Shown here one piece after another: positions 9,857 to 19,190 of a stretch of 40,003 nucleotides of DNA. The stretch lies in assembly GCA_902574405.1 (NCBI GenBank), contig CACGMX010000004.1:1-40003 (forward strand), written 5' to 3'. How positions within the stretch are numbered: the first letter of the stretch is position 1; each line of letters starts with the position of its first letter. The position numbers were made by a program, and so were the translations under genes. Source of the DNA: an uncultured Prochlorococcus sp. GTDB lineage: Bacteria; Cyanobacteriota; Cyanobacteriia; PCC-6307; Cyanobiaceae. The notes beneath the pieces were generated by a model, which made no database searches, was not told the origin of the DNA, and saw nothing but the letters and a program-made list of their open reading frames with translations.

Positions 9857-10693
9857 TTAATTTTTTAGCGATGAGGCCAATAAAGCATTTAAAGAATGTG
9901 ATCCTTTATAAACTAAAATTTGAGCCTTAGGTAACCCTACCAAAGCCAAGTCCCCAATTAGGTCTAAAATTTTATGTCTTATTGGTTCATTATCAAATCT
10001 TAATGGTGGATTAACCCATTTATCACCATCACAGACAAGTGCATTTTCCAAACTTCCGCCTTTTATTAATCCAAGTTCACTTAACTCTTGAAATTGATCT
10101 TTAAAACCAAATGTTCTGGCAGGAGCAATCATTTGGACGAAACTTTTTGGATTCAAATCAATCACAAATGTTTGATTTCCAATTGCTTTGTAAGAAAAGC
10201 TTATGGTGGATATGATTGTAGTTTTTTCAGAGGGAGTTGCCGCTATAACTGAGCCTTCTTTATTTAAAATTATTGATTTATTAATTTCTCGAAAAAAATT
10301 ATCTGGTTTTGGGGCCTTTTTTATCCCTACCTCTTCAAAGGCCTTAACCCATTGAATTGCAGATCCATCCAAAAGTGGGATCTCTTTCCCCTCAACCTCA
10401 ATATGAATATAACTTAACCCGCACCCTGCCATTGAAGATAATAAATGCTCAATAGTATATAAATTCCTTCCTCCCAATTTAACTGCCGTACAAAGCATGG
10501 TACTTCCAATTAAATCTTGAGAAAGTTTAAAAGTCTCGCCAGGTTTATCCTTGAAAGAAACATAATATCCCTCTTTTTCATAAGGAGAAATTGTAACTCT
10601 TGTTTTTTCACCACTGTGTAGGCCTATACCCTCTCTGGAGATAACACCAGCCAAGGTATAGCAAGAATCATAATTAGCAGGCCAAGAAAACAC
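9857..10693 (-). CDS. lpxC: UDP-3-O-acyl-N-acetylglucosamine deacetylase
   Basis: LpxC is the zinc deacetylase that makes the committed step of lipid A synthesis. The 278-residue protein has GIGLHSGE at 22-29 and the zinc-binding [11 protein letters not shown] (H83). EIPLLDGSA follows, then the second zinc site [13 protein letters not shown] with His and Asp, and a C-terminal SHSLN with the acid/base His. It is slightly shorter than the usual length of about 300. The start is GTG 10693, directly abutting the bamA stop at 10694. The abutment suggests translational coupling of outer-membrane protein and lipid A genes. Confidence 0.96.
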   Translation of the reverse strand: MFSWPANYDSCYTLAGVISREGIGLHSGEKTRVTISPYEKEGYYVSFKDKPGETFKLSQDLIGSTMLCTAVKLGGRNLYTIEHLLSSMAGCGLSYIHIEVEGKEIPLLDGSAIQWVKAFEEVGIKKAPKPDNFFREINKSIILNKEGSVIAATPSEKTTIISTISFSYKAIGNQTFVIDLNPKSFVQMIAPARTFGFKDQFQELSELGLIKGGSLENALVCDGDKWVNPPLRFDNEPIRHKILDLIGDLALVGLPKAQILVYKGSHSLNALLASSLKN

Positions 10694-12832
10694 TTAAAAC
10701 TTCCATCCAACTCCCAGTGTATATCTCCAATCTCCACTTAGGTCCTTGCTAGCAACATCTAATCTTAATGGACCTATTGGTGTTTTTACCCCAACCCCCC
10801 CTCCTAGGGAAAAACCAGCACCAGATTTCTGCAATAATTTGCCAGGTTTTCCAGGAACTTCTTTTTGAGACCCTAGATCACTTCCTGCATCGACGAATAA
10901 AGCTCCAGATATCATTCTCCAAACAGGGAATCTATATTCTGCTGTGCCCTCAACAAAACTTCTACTTACAGACAAATCACAAGATCCCCAACCTCTTACA
11001 GATGATGTTCCTCCCATACAAAATGCTTCGTAAGGTGGCAATTCCCCAAGAATAGTTCCTGCCTTAAATTGAAATCCAATAGCTTGAGGACAATCTTCGC
11101 TACTAGAATCACTAGATTTACATGCTTTTGTTAGATTTACTAATTTTGTTGGTATAAAAAATGAATATGAGGCTTTCATTCTATTAAAAGTTGGAGAGTT
11201 TTTCCCCATTGAAAAAAATTGTTCGGCACCAAAGCTAAATTTATTTCCCGAAGTTGGGTTTATGGAATTGTTCAAATTATTTCTAGAAGTACTCGCAATA
11301 ACACTCACTAATGTATTTTCTTCAGGGCATGAACCATCATTTGGAGAAAATCCAATACAAATAATATCGCTTATATTATTTCTAGTTGTGGTTGGCGTCC
11401 TATCACCATAAGGTTTCTTATTACCGTCACCATCGATCATTTTTACTTGCTTAAAATTCATCCCTGCAAGAACTCTCCACTTAGCGACCTTAAATGGATC
11501 CCCACCATTTAACGGCCTTGAGAAAGAAAATCCACCACCTGTTTTTTCTAAAACTATTGATGAAAAAGTATCAGAATTTGATGGTGTTTGATCATCTACT
11601 GCATATAATCTTCCATTTTTTTCACTTTTAAATTCTTGTGGATAATCTCTACTTAAAAAAATATTTGTTCTAAAAGATGTTTTATGTTTATCTCCTTTAA
11701 TCCATGGATCAGATAATGAAAAATTATAGGTAGTTGAATATTCTCCGAAATTGAGATTTAAATTTGTAGACCATGCTCTTCCAAGTGCATTTGTTTCCTG
11801 CAAACCCAATGAGGCAAAAATCCCTGAACCATTGCTATAACCTAATCCACCGGTAAGTGATCCTGTTCTTTGCTCACTCAAGTCTAAAAAAATTATGACT
11901 TGACCGGGATTCAAATTGTCAGGACCAAGAGAAACCTTTACATCATCAAATAATGATGTGGCATAGAGTCTCCCGATATCAGCTTCTAAAATTTTCCGAT
12001 TAAATATTGAACCAGGTTGTGTTTTTAATTCTCTCTTTATAACCCAGTCTTTTGTTTTTCCTTTCCTAGGTTTTCCATCAATAACAAATTCACCATCAGA
12101 ATCTGGGAATCTTATTTTTACGTCAGATATAATACCCTCAGAAACTTTTAATCTTACTATTCCGTTCTCAGAAATCCTATCGGGGCCAATAATTCTAGCT
12201 AAAGAATACCCTTTTTCTTCGTAACGTTTTTTTATTATTTCTATCTTATTTTGAAGTTCATTCAAGTTAAGAGTTGTCCCATAATAATTATTAAAAATAT
12301 CATCTACGTATTCATTAGAGATTACAGAATTTATTGGTTTAAGTTCAACTTTCTTCAAAATTGGATTAGGCACTACATTTACTATTAGCCTCACGCCTAG
12401 TGGCCCATCTTGTGATTTTATTTTAACTCCTGAAAACCAACCACTAGCATATATTGCGTTAAGGTCTTGATTTAAAATTCCATTATCAACAATACTTCCA
12501 GGCTTTATACTCATAGAATCATATGCAGCCAATTCAAGTTTTCTACCCTCAGGATGATTTTCCCACCCTTCTATAATTATTTCTGAGATAAGAACACTTT
12601 CTTCATTAATGTCATTATTATTTTCCGCAAGAAGAAATTTATTCTTTTTTTGGATATCAATCCCTTGAAAAAAATTGTTATTAATTTTTGGTATTTCTAA
12701 GCTTGTTTTGAATTGATCAACGTCATTTGGCAAATACTTAGCAGCCAGTTCTGAATTATTGAATATCAAAATTAAGGGAGTGCAGGTAACATTTGTGAAA
12801 ACCTTTCCAAATTTTAAAAAATGTTTTTGCAT
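10694..12832 (-). CDS. bamA: BamA/Omp85 outer-membrane assembly protein
   Basis: The outer-membrane insertase of the Omp85 family (cyanobacterial relative of plastid Toc75). The 712-residue protein has an N-terminal export region, then POTRA-type repeats over about residues 75-325 (ISEIIIEGWENHPEG, ILKKVELKPI, GIISDVKIRF). A C-terminal beta barrel follows from about 326. The barrel carries GGLGYSNGSGIFASLGL and the substrate-loop SSVRGWGS, close to the canonical VRGY. It ends on an aromatic residue (YTLGVGWKF). ATG 12832 is 36 bases after purC. The stop touches the lpxC start codon. Confidence 0.94.
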   Translation of the reverse strand: MQKHFLKFGKVFTNVTCTPLILIFNNSELAAKYLPNDVDQFKTSLEIPKINNNFFQGIDIQKKNKFLLAENNNDINEESVLISEIIIEGWENHPEGRKLELAAYDSMSIKPGSIVDNGILNQDLNAIYASGWFSGVKIKSQDGPLGVRLIVNVVPNPILKKVELKPINSVISNEYVDDIFNNYYGTTLNLNELQNKIEIIKKRYEEKGYSLARIIGPDRISENGIVRLKVSEGIISDVKIRFPDSDGEFVIDGKPRKGKTKDWVIKRELKTQPGSIFNRKILEADIGRLYATSLFDDVKVSLGPDNLNPGQVIIFLDLSEQRTGSLTGGLGYSNGSGIFASLGLQETNALGRAWSTNLNLNFGEYSTTYNFSLSDPWIKGDKHKTSFRTNIFLSRDYPQEFKSEKNGRLYAVDDQTPSNSDTFSSIVLEKTGGGFSFSRPLNGGDPFKVAKWRVLAGMNFKQVKMIDGDGNKKPYGDRTPTTTRNNISDIICIGFSPNDGSCPEENTLVSVIASTSRNNLNNSINPTSGNKFSFGAEQFFSMGKNSPTFNRMKASYSFFIPTKLVNLTKACKSSDSSSEDCPQAIGFQFKAGTILGELPPYEAFCMGGTSSVRGWGSCDLSVSRSFVEGTAEYRFPVWRMISGALFVDAGSDLGSQKEVPGKPGKLLQKSGAGFSLGGGVGVKTPIGPLRLDVASKDLSGDWRYTLGVGWKF

Positions 12833-12868
12833 AGTACTTTTGATTAGGCTAAATAAGTCATAATTTAT

Positions 12869-13606
12869 TTAATTAGTTTTAAGAAAATTGTTAATCCTTC
12901 TGAGAATTTCACTATAAGCTTCAATTAGACCACCTAAATCATTCCTAAATCTATCTTTATCTAGGCTTAATATTGTATCATTGTTTTGACTTAAATCCCA
13001 CAATCTACAATTATCAGGACTTATTTCATCCGCTAGAAGGATGTTATTTCTAGTGTCATATCCAAATTCCAACTTGAAATCCACAAGTTTAAGTTGAATA
13101 TTTTCAAAAAAACTTTTCAAGATTACATTAATCTTTAACGTTAAATTTATTATTAACTCCAAATCATGAGAGCTTAATACATTCATTAATTCAATTCTAT
13201 CTTTTGTAATCAGGGGATCATTAAGTTCATCATTCTTAAGATAGATATCAATTAATGGTTTTGATAGGGAAGTTCCAGGTTTAATAGTCGTTTGTTTACA
13301 TAAAGAACCATAAGCTGTATTTCTTAGAACAATTTCTAATGGAATTACTCTTATTTTCTTTGCAATCATTATATTTTCATTTTCAAGTTGAACAAAATGC
13401 GTTGGAATATTACTTTTAATGAGAATCTCAAAAATTCTTGAACTTATTAAGCAATTAAGTTTGCCTTTACCTTCAAATTTTTCTTTTTTCAACGCATTAA
13501 AAGCTGTAGCATCATCTTTAAATTCAATTTTTACTTTATCTAGGTCATCATGAGTAAATACTTTTTTTGCTTTGCCTTCATAAATCAACTCATATTTATT
13601 ATTCAT
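12869..13606 (-). CDS. purC: Phosphoribosylaminoimidazole-succinocarboxamide synthase
   Basis: PurC joins CAIR with aspartate (SAICAR synthase) in purine synthesis. The 245-residue protein starts YELIYEGKAKKVFT, the usual ATP-binding start of the family. It contains KDDATAFNALKK, VIPLEIVLRNTAYGS, the metal/substrate region KLVDFKLEFG and EISPDNCRLWDL. ATG 13606 faces purD across 129 bases, so the two purine genes may share a divergent control region. It appears to head the bamA-lpx-msrA run, with 36 bases to bamA. Confidence 0.96.
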   Translation of the reverse strand: MNNKYELIYEGKAKKVFTHDDLDKVKIEFKDDATAFNALKKEKFEGKGKLNCLISSRIFEILIKSNIPTHFVQLENENIMIAKKIRVIPLEIVLRNTAYGSLCKQTTIKPGTSLSKPLIDIYLKNDELNDPLITKDRIELMNVLSSHDLELIINLTLKINVILKSFFENIQLKLVDFKLEFGYDTRNNILLADEISPDNCRLWDLSQNNDTILSLDKDRFRNDLGGLIEAYSEILRRINNFLKTN

Positions 13607-13735
13607 TAACTTAAAACCTCATTATGATAACTAAAGTACTTTTTTATAATTAACATAATTATTAAAGATCTACTTCAATTAAATTCATTTTAGCTGATTA
13701 TTCATTGAAACCTAATAACCAAAAAAAACAAATAT

Positions 13736-15064
13736 ATGGGAATTCATTCAACAAGTTCTAGCTGTATTAGATTAGAAAATGTCTTAATAATTGGAAATGG
13801 CGGGAGAGAAAACTCTTTAGCTTGGGCTATTCAAAAAAATGAATTAGTTAAAAAAGTTTATTTAATACCTGGTAATGCTGGTTCAGAAAGAATAAATAAA
13901 TGTGAGAGAATAAAAATTGATATTAATAATAGAAATGAACTAGTAGAAAAGCTTGAATTTCTAAAGATAGATTTAGTTGTAATTGGACCAGAAATTCCTT
14001 TAGCAAATGGATTAGCTGATTTTCTTCGCAATAAAGATTTTAAAGTATTTGGTCCTAATAAAGATGGAGCAAAATTAGAATTCAGCAAATCTTGGGCTAA
14101 GGAATTTATGCAAGAAGCAAATATTCCCACTGCAAACTTTTGGAAAGTTAATTCTCTGGAAGAAGCCAAAAAAATTATCGATTCATCATCAATTCCACTA
14201 GTAGTAAAAGCAGATGGACTAGCTTCAGGTAAAGGAGTTTTTATCCCTAATACAAAAGATGAATGTTTTAAAGCAGCAGAGTCAATTTTCAATGGTAAAT
14301 TTGGCAACTCTGGGAGCATAGTAGTTCTAGAAGAAAAAATTCAAGGGCCAGAAGTTTCGGTTTTTGCTTTATGCGATGGAGAGAGATATAAATTACTTCC
14401 AACTGCCCAAGATCACAAACGACTTAACGAGAATGATAAAGGCCCAAATACTGGAGGTATGGGAGCTTATTCTCCTGCCCCATTATTAACAGAAGATTAC
14501 CTTGATAGAATTATCAAGGAGATAATTGAACCTACAATTAGTGAACTAAACAAAAGAAATATTGATTATAAAGGCGTAATTTATTTTGGGTTAATGATCA
14601 CAAATTTCGGGCCCAAGGTTATAGAATATAATTGCAGATTTGGTGATCCAGAATGCCAAACGATAATGCCTTTAATGGATCAAAATTTTGTATTTCTTCT
14701 AGAAAAATGCTCAATGGGAAATTTAACTGGGGATGAAAAAATTAATACCTCTGATAAATTTAGTGGTTGTGTAGTAGCTACCTCCAGTGGATATCCCAAT
14801 GAATATAAAACTGGCTTTCAAATAAAAATAGGTGAGATTGATTCAAATGATTGTCAAATCTTTGACTCTGGTACTTCTCTAAGTGAAAATGGCAAATTAT
14901 TAACAGATGGAGGAAGAGTCTTAAGTATTGTCTGTCAAGATAAAGATTTCGATATGGTTTTTGAAAAAGTATACAAAAACCTAAAAGAAATTCATTTTGA
15001 GGGTATCTACTATAGAAATGACATAGGACATCAAGTTAGAGAAAACTTTTCTAGGGAGGATTAA
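13736..15064 (+). CDS. purD: Phosphoribosylamine-glycine ligase
   Basis: PurD makes GAR from phosphoribosylamine and glycine. The 442-residue ATP-grasp protein has VLIIGNGGRENSLAWAI at the N-domain and VVKADGLASGKGV in the ATP-grasp domain. PNTGGMGAYSPAP and VIEYNCRFGDPECQ, the metal-binding loop, follow. ATG 13736 gives about 14 extra residues (MGIHSTSSSCIRLE) before the usual start of the fold; no better start codon exists there. The stop lies 4 bases before nblS, so the kinase is probably transcribed with it. Confidence 0.96.
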   Translation: MGIHSTSSSCIRLENVLIIGNGGRENSLAWAIQKNELVKKVYLIPGNAGSERINKCERIKIDINNRNELVEKLEFLKIDLVVIGPEIPLANGLADFLRNKDFKVFGPNKDGAKLEFSKSWAKEFMQEANIPTANFWKVNSLEEAKKIIDSSSIPLVVKADGLASGKGVFIPNTKDECFKAAESIFNGKFGNSGSIVVLEEKIQGPEVSVFALCDGERYKLLPTAQDHKRLNENDKGPNTGGMGAYSPAPLLTEDYLDRIIKEIIEPTISELNKRNIDYKGVIYFGLMITNFGPKVIEYNCRFGDPECQTIMPLMDQNFVFLLEKCSMGNLTGDEKINTSDKFSGCVVATSSGYPNEYKTGFQIKIGEIDSNDCQIFDSGTSLSENGKLLTDGGRVLSIVCQDKDFDMVFEKVYKNLKEIHFEGIYYRNDIGHQVRENFSRED

Positions 15065-15068
15065 TCCT
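15055..15068 (+). promoter_or_regulatory. Shine-Dalgarno inside a short palindrome before nblS
   Basis: GGAGG at 15055-15059 lies 9 bases before ATG 15069. AGGATTAATCCT at 15057-15068 is a perfect 12-base palindrome that spans the purD stop codon and reaches the nblS start. Part of the ribosome-binding site could be paired in RNA as a 4-bp stem with a TTAA loop. Such a stem is weak, so a regulatory role is only a possibility. Confidence 0.4.
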
Positions 15069-17135
15069 ATGGTTAATACCAATAGTCAAGAAAGTAGAAA
15101 ATATAACGTCACTAATAATGAAGATATGAATGGTAACTATTGGATTAATGGACTCATCGCTTGGTGGAGTGGGTTTAGTTTAAGAACAAAGTTGCTAGCT
15201 ATAGCGACTCTTGTAGTAAGCCTCCTAATGACAGGAATAACTTTTTTTGCCTTAAATAGCATTCAAAGAGATGCAGGAATGAACGATACTAGATATGCTC
15301 GAGACCTTGGCTTATTATTATCTGGGAATGTTACAGAATTAGTTGCTAATAACCAAAAAAAAGAAATTTCAAATGTAGCTGAAAAGTTTTGGAGATCAAG
15401 TCGAAACCTGCGTTATATTTTTTTTACTGATGCTGAGGATATTGTTCAACTTGGGATACCGATCAGTGCAACACCGGCAAGCTCAGACAGTCAGTTTCAG
15501 CTCACTCGAAGGTTAAAACTGCCCTCAGAATTAAAGAAAAGGCCACAATTCCCTTTAGTTAGGCAGCATGCGACACCTCAAGGTCAAGTAACAGATGTTT
15601 TTGTCCCAATGTTGTGGAAAGGTAAATATCTTGGGACTTTAGCTTTGGGAGTCACCCCTAATAAAAAAGCACTAGCCAGTGCTGCCCTCACTAGAGAAGT
15701 AACCATTGCAGTTTTTATTTCTATTTGGGTTTTAGTAATACTTGGAGCTGTATTTAATGCACTAACAATTACAAGACCTGTCAGAGAGTTAGTAAGAGGT
15801 GTCAGAGAAATTTCAAGAGGAAATTTTAAGTCCAGAATTTCTTTACCTATGACAGGTGATCTAGGAGAACTCTTAAATGGATTTAACCGAATGGCCACAC
15901 AGTTAGAAAATTATGACGAGGCTAATATAGAAGAATTAAAAGCGGCACAAATCAAACAGCAATCCTTAATAGCTACAATGGCTGATGGTGCCATATTATT
16001 GGACTCACAAGGCAGGATTGTACTTACTAATCCAACAGCAAAGAGATTATTCCGTTGGGAAGGAAGATTCCTAGAGGGTAAACACTTTTTGAATGAAATC
16101 CCCGAGATTTTATCTAACGACTTACATACAAATATAGAATCCATCTTAAACAGGGAAAAGGAAAAGGATGATTTAAGATTTAGTTTAGGAGAACCAGCAA
16201 GAACCTTAAGAATTGTCTTACAATCAGTCTTAGATACAAATAAAGTTGAATTAAAGGGAATTGCTGTAACAATCCAAGATTTAACTAGAGAAGTTGAACT
16301 TAACGCGGCACAAAATAGATTTATTAGTAATGTTTCTCATGAATTGAGGACACCACTTTTTAACATCAAAAGTTATGTAGAGACCTTACATGATTTAAAA
16401 GATCAGCTTTCGGATGAAGAACAAATAGAATTTTTGGGAATTGCAAATTCAGAGACTGATAGGTTAACAAGACTTGTAAATGATGTATTAGATTTATCAA
16501 GACTGGAGTCTGGAAAAATTGTTCAGCTTGAGCAAATGGACATAAAACCAGCAATAGAACAGACTCTTAGAAATTATAGACTTAATGCTATAGAAAAAAA
16601 TGTTTCATTAGCTCATGATATTGAGGAAACTATTCCTCAAATTCTTGGAAATTTTGATTTACTTTTACAGGTTTTTGATAATTTACTGGGTAATGGATTG
16701 AAATTTAGTCCAAAAAATAGCTCCCTAATTATAAGAGCTTATACTTGGCCAGATTCCTGTCCAGCTTTCCCTCCAAGCATTAAAAACGATGGAGCCCCTC
16801 AATGTGAATTAGTTTCACCATTACCAAAAGTAAGAATTGAGATTGCTGATACTGGCTCAGGTATATCGCAGGCTGATCAAGACAAGATATTTGATCGCTT
16901 TTATAGAGTAGAGAATTCTGTGCATACTGAGCAAGGTACCGGTTTGGGTTTATCTATAGTTCGGGGAATAATTGAAAAACACGGTGGGGAGATTCGTATG
17001 GCTAGTGAATTAGGGGTAGGAACAACTTTCTGGTTTGATTTAGCTCTAGCACAATCTGATAAAGATGAATTATTGACAAAAGCCATAAATAATTCAGATT
17101 CTTTTTCAGGTTCTGAAATTAAAGAAATTATCTAA
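15069..17135 (+). CDS. nblS: NblS/Hik33-type sensor histidine kinase
   Basis: The conserved cyanobacterial membrane sensor kinase (NblS, Hik33/DspA, plastid ycf26) that controls high-light and nutrient-stress responses. The 688-residue protein has TM1 at about 39-62 and an extracytoplasmic sensing segment to about 208. TM2 is near 210-230, HAMP near 231-283 (ITRPVRELVRGVREISRGN), and PAS near 295-400 (MADGAILLDSQGRIV). HisKA contains NVSHELRTPLFNIK with phospho-acceptor H424. The ATPase domain shows an N box near N538/N542 (DNLLGNGLKF), DTGSGIS and GTGLGLSIVRGI. Its 3' end overlaps kaiC by 4 bases. Partner regulators are not in the window. Confidence 0.93.
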   Translation: MVNTNSQESRKYNVTNNEDMNGNYWINGLIAWWSGFSLRTKLLAIATLVVSLLMTGITFFALNSIQRDAGMNDTRYARDLGLLLSGNVTELVANNQKKEISNVAEKFWRSSRNLRYIFFTDAEDIVQLGIPISATPASSDSQFQLTRRLKLPSELKKRPQFPLVRQHATPQGQVTDVFVPMLWKGKYLGTLALGVTPNKKALASAALTREVTIAVFISIWVLVILGAVFNALTITRPVRELVRGVREISRGNFKSRISLPMTGDLGELLNGFNRMATQLENYDEANIEELKAAQIKQQSLIATMADGAILLDSQGRIVLTNPTAKRLFRWEGRFLEGKHFLNEIPEILSNDLHTNIESILNREKEKDDLRFSLGEPARTLRIVLQSVLDTNKVELKGIAVTIQDLTREVELNAAQNRFISNVSHELRTPLFNIKSYVETLHDLKDQLSDEEQIEFLGIANSETDRLTRLVNDVLDLSRLESGKIVQLEQMDIKPAIEQTLRNYRLNAIEKNVSLAHDIEETIPQILGNFDLLLQVFDNLLGNGLKFSPKNSSLIIRAYTWPDSCPAFPPSIKNDGAPQCELVSPLPKVRIEIADTGSGISQADQDKIFDRFYRVENSVHTEQGTGLGLSIVRGIIEKHGGEIRMASELGVGTTFWFDLALAQSDKDELLTKAINNSDSFSGSEIKEII

Positions 17136-18661
17136 TTATCATCTAATCCTTTAAAAACATTTTGAACATTTTGATCAGGCACAACTCTGTGAGGAGCACC
17201 ACTAAATATTTGTTCAAAATTAGAAAAAGAGTCTTTTATTTCAGGGCCACTATTTGTAATGATAAATTCTCTTATTCGTTTATCATGCCATGACCCCCGC
17301 ATTTTGAAAACATTTAAGGCTCTTGCCATCTCACCTTTTATTTCTACATATTGAAGCAACAATATGGTATCTGTGATAGTTGAGATATGAGAATCAGTTA
17401 TAGAATGACTTCCCATAAATTCTTCTGCAGTATTAGTAAAAAAGCCTGCTATCTCTTCTTGTTTTGTATATCCGGTAACAGCTATGACAAACTGTCTAAA
17501 TGCATTCAAACTTACACCTCTAGCTAATGCAGAGAGAGAATCAATTGCCATCCTTTTTGGTTTAAATTGATTAATTTGCGTTTTTATAATTTGTAAGTGA
17601 TCTTCTAAACCAGTTGATTCAGGATATGCACAAATAATTTTCAATAACCCATCACTTTCCATTTTTTCAAAATCTATTCCCCAACTAGTCGCATTCCTAA
17701 GCAATTGAGCCCTTGATTCTTCATATGCAAAAAGTATTGCTCTCTCATTGTTGTTATAAGCATCTTCAACAAATTTTGATACAAGCATTGTTTTGCCTGT
17801 ACCAGTAGCTCCAGTGGCGAGAATGATGGAATCTTGAAAATATCCACCACCACACATATCATCAAGATCTTTAACTCCAGAGCTAATCCTAATATTTGAG
17901 GATCTCTGAGTTAATCTCATCGCCCCGAGGGCAAAAACACTTATTCCGTCCATTCCCATAGTGAATGGATATTCTCCTTTCATATGTACAGTACCTCTTA
18001 ACTTTAAAACTTCTAGAGTTCTTCTTCTCTTTTCAGACTCAAGAACATTTCTCAATAAGACAACATTATCAGATACAAATTCTTCTACTCCATATCTTGC
18101 GATTGGACCGTAATCATCAACCCTTTCAGTAGTCATAACAGTTGTCACACCTATTTCTTTTAATCTTGCTATCAGTCTGAATATTTCTCTTCTAACTACA
18201 TAAATAGCATCATACTGTTGAAAGACCGCAGTTATTGAATCTATTGCAACTCTTTTAGCTTTATATTTTCTAATTGCATAACTAATTCTTTCAATAAGAC
18301 CAGACAAATCAAAATTACCCGCAACATCTTGACCATCAGGGTCGGGAGAAGCATCCAAAATAAACAGTTTATTTTGATCAATTAATTCTTGTAAATCCCA
18401 ACCAAAACTCGCGGCATTTCTAATAATATCCAAAGGCGATTCCTCAAATGTTACAAAGATTCCGGGCTCATCGAAATTACAAATTCCATGGTGTAAATAT
18501 TGCAGTGAAAAAACAGTTTTACCTGTTCCAGACGTACCGCTAACGAGTGTACTTCGAGATACTGGCAAACCGCCCCTACAAACATCATCAAATCCCTCTA
18601 TTCCAGTCGGTAATTTCTGTACTTGCATTTTATTTGATTTACCAAATTTCTTATCATTCAT
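17132..18661 (-). CDS. kaiC: Circadian clock protein KaiC
   Basis: The autokinase/ATPase core of the cyanobacterial clock, a double RecA-fold hexamer. The 509-residue protein has Walker A GTSGTGKT at 42-49 in CI and GATGTGKT at 284-291 in CII. Catalytic Glu pairs are at 73-74 and 314-315. The CII phosphosites are conserved as Ser427-Thr428 in DSHISTITDT, matching S431/T432 of Synechococcus elongatus with a constant offset of four. The C-terminal A-loop/tail region is present but about six residues shorter. It lies 69 bases after kaiB and has no kaiA nearby. Without KaiA it is expected to run as an hourglass-like timer, as known for Prochlorococcus. Confidence 0.97.
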   Translation of the reverse strand: MNDKKFGKSNKMQVQKLPTGIEGFDDVCRGGLPVSRSTLVSGTSGTGKTVFSLQYLHHGICNFDEPGIFVTFEESPLDIIRNAASFGWDLQELIDQNKLFILDASPDPDGQDVAGNFDLSGLIERISYAIRKYKAKRVAIDSITAVFQQYDAIYVVRREIFRLIARLKEIGVTTVMTTERVDDYGPIARYGVEEFVSDNVVLLRNVLESEKRRRTLEVLKLRGTVHMKGEYPFTMGMDGISVFALGAMRLTQRSSNIRISSGVKDLDDMCGGGYFQDSIILATGATGTGKTMLVSKFVEDAYNNNERAILFAYEESRAQLLRNATSWGIDFEKMESDGLLKIICAYPESTGLEDHLQIIKTQINQFKPKRMAIDSLSALARGVSLNAFRQFVIAVTGYTKQEEIAGFFTNTAEEFMGSHSITDSHISTITDTILLLQYVEIKGEMARALNVFKMRGSWHDKRIREFIITNSGPEIKDSFSNFEQIFSGAPHRVVPDQNVQNVFKGLDDN

Positions 18662-18730
18662 AGTTTTGTGCTAATTAAACAAAAGTAAAAAAGTTTTGAT
18701 TTATCTTTAATAATAAAAGTTTTTAATATA

Positions 18731-19048
18731 TTATTTATCTCCACTATATTCAGTTTCAGTTAATTCATCAAAAAGTAGATCTAAACCAATTAAAACTTTC
18801 TCTCTATCTGAGAGGTCACCAATTATTTTTCTCACTGGTGGAGGTAAGATTTTAGCTAAAGTTGGGGTGGCTAAAATCTTATCTTCTTCTGCAAGTTGTG
18901 GTTGCTTAAGTACATCAATAACTTTCAAAGCATAAACTCCTTTGAATTCATTTTCTAGAATTTCTTTTAAAGTATTTAAAGCTCTCATCGAATTTGGAGT
19001 ATTTCCAGCAACATAGAGTTTTAAAATATATGTTTTTCTTGCTGCCAT
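18731..19048 (-). CDS. kaiB: Circadian clock protein KaiB
   Basis: The fold-switching thioredoxin-like clock protein that binds the KaiC CI ring. The 105-residue sequence has [19 protein letters not shown] at the N-terminus and [20 protein letters not shown] in the middle. The conserved cis-proline region [19 protein letters not shown] follows, and then an acidic tail. ATG 19048 is clear. It is the first gene of a kaiBC transcript. Immediately upstream, across 142 bases, is divergent rplU rather than kaiA. Confidence 0.97.
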   Translation of the reverse strand: MAARKTYILKLYVAGNTPNSMRALNTLKEILENEFKGVYALKVIDVLKQPQLAEEDKILATPTLAKILPPPVRKIIGDLSDREKVLIGLDLLFDELTETEYSGDK

Positions 19049-19096
19049 CGATAAATTTCCTTAATTGATATAAAAGATTTAAACAACCCTTGACTT

Positions 19097-19125
19097 ATTA
19101 CACTACAAAATAAGAAAATAGACAA
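19097..19125 (-). promoter_or_regulatory. Candidate sigma-70 type promoter of kaiBC
   Basis: On the minus strand TTGTCT (19125-19120, 4/6 to TTGACA) is followed after 17 bases by TGTAAT (19102-19097, 5/6 to TATAAT). Transcription would start about 40 bases before the kaiB ATG. Spacing and position are good, but AT-rich sequence makes chance matches common. Confidence 0.35.
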
Positions 19126-19190
19126 ACTATTATGATTGCTTATTTGGCTTAATCAAATTATCAATTTGAGCCTGATAGCGTCTTTAAGAT

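Noticed and set aside
10768-11055. A 95-codon frame antisense to bamA
   Set aside because: bamA is intact and conserved across this segment. The frame is rich in Leu/Gln/His from reverse reading and has no start context.
13858-14319. A 153-codon open frame antisense to purD
   Set aside because: It lies wholly inside purD, which has all family motifs. Its peptide is a Ser/Phe/Leu-rich shadow with no recognisable domain.
15584-15898. A 104-codon frame antisense to nblS
   Set aside because: It covers the nblS TM2/HAMP region; the hydrophobic look is the complement of the real membrane helix codons.
19049-19190. A kaiA remnant upstream of kaiB
   Set aside because: Reading both strands gave no KaiA-like segment. 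The space is short, AT-rich and needed for the kaiB and rplU promoters.
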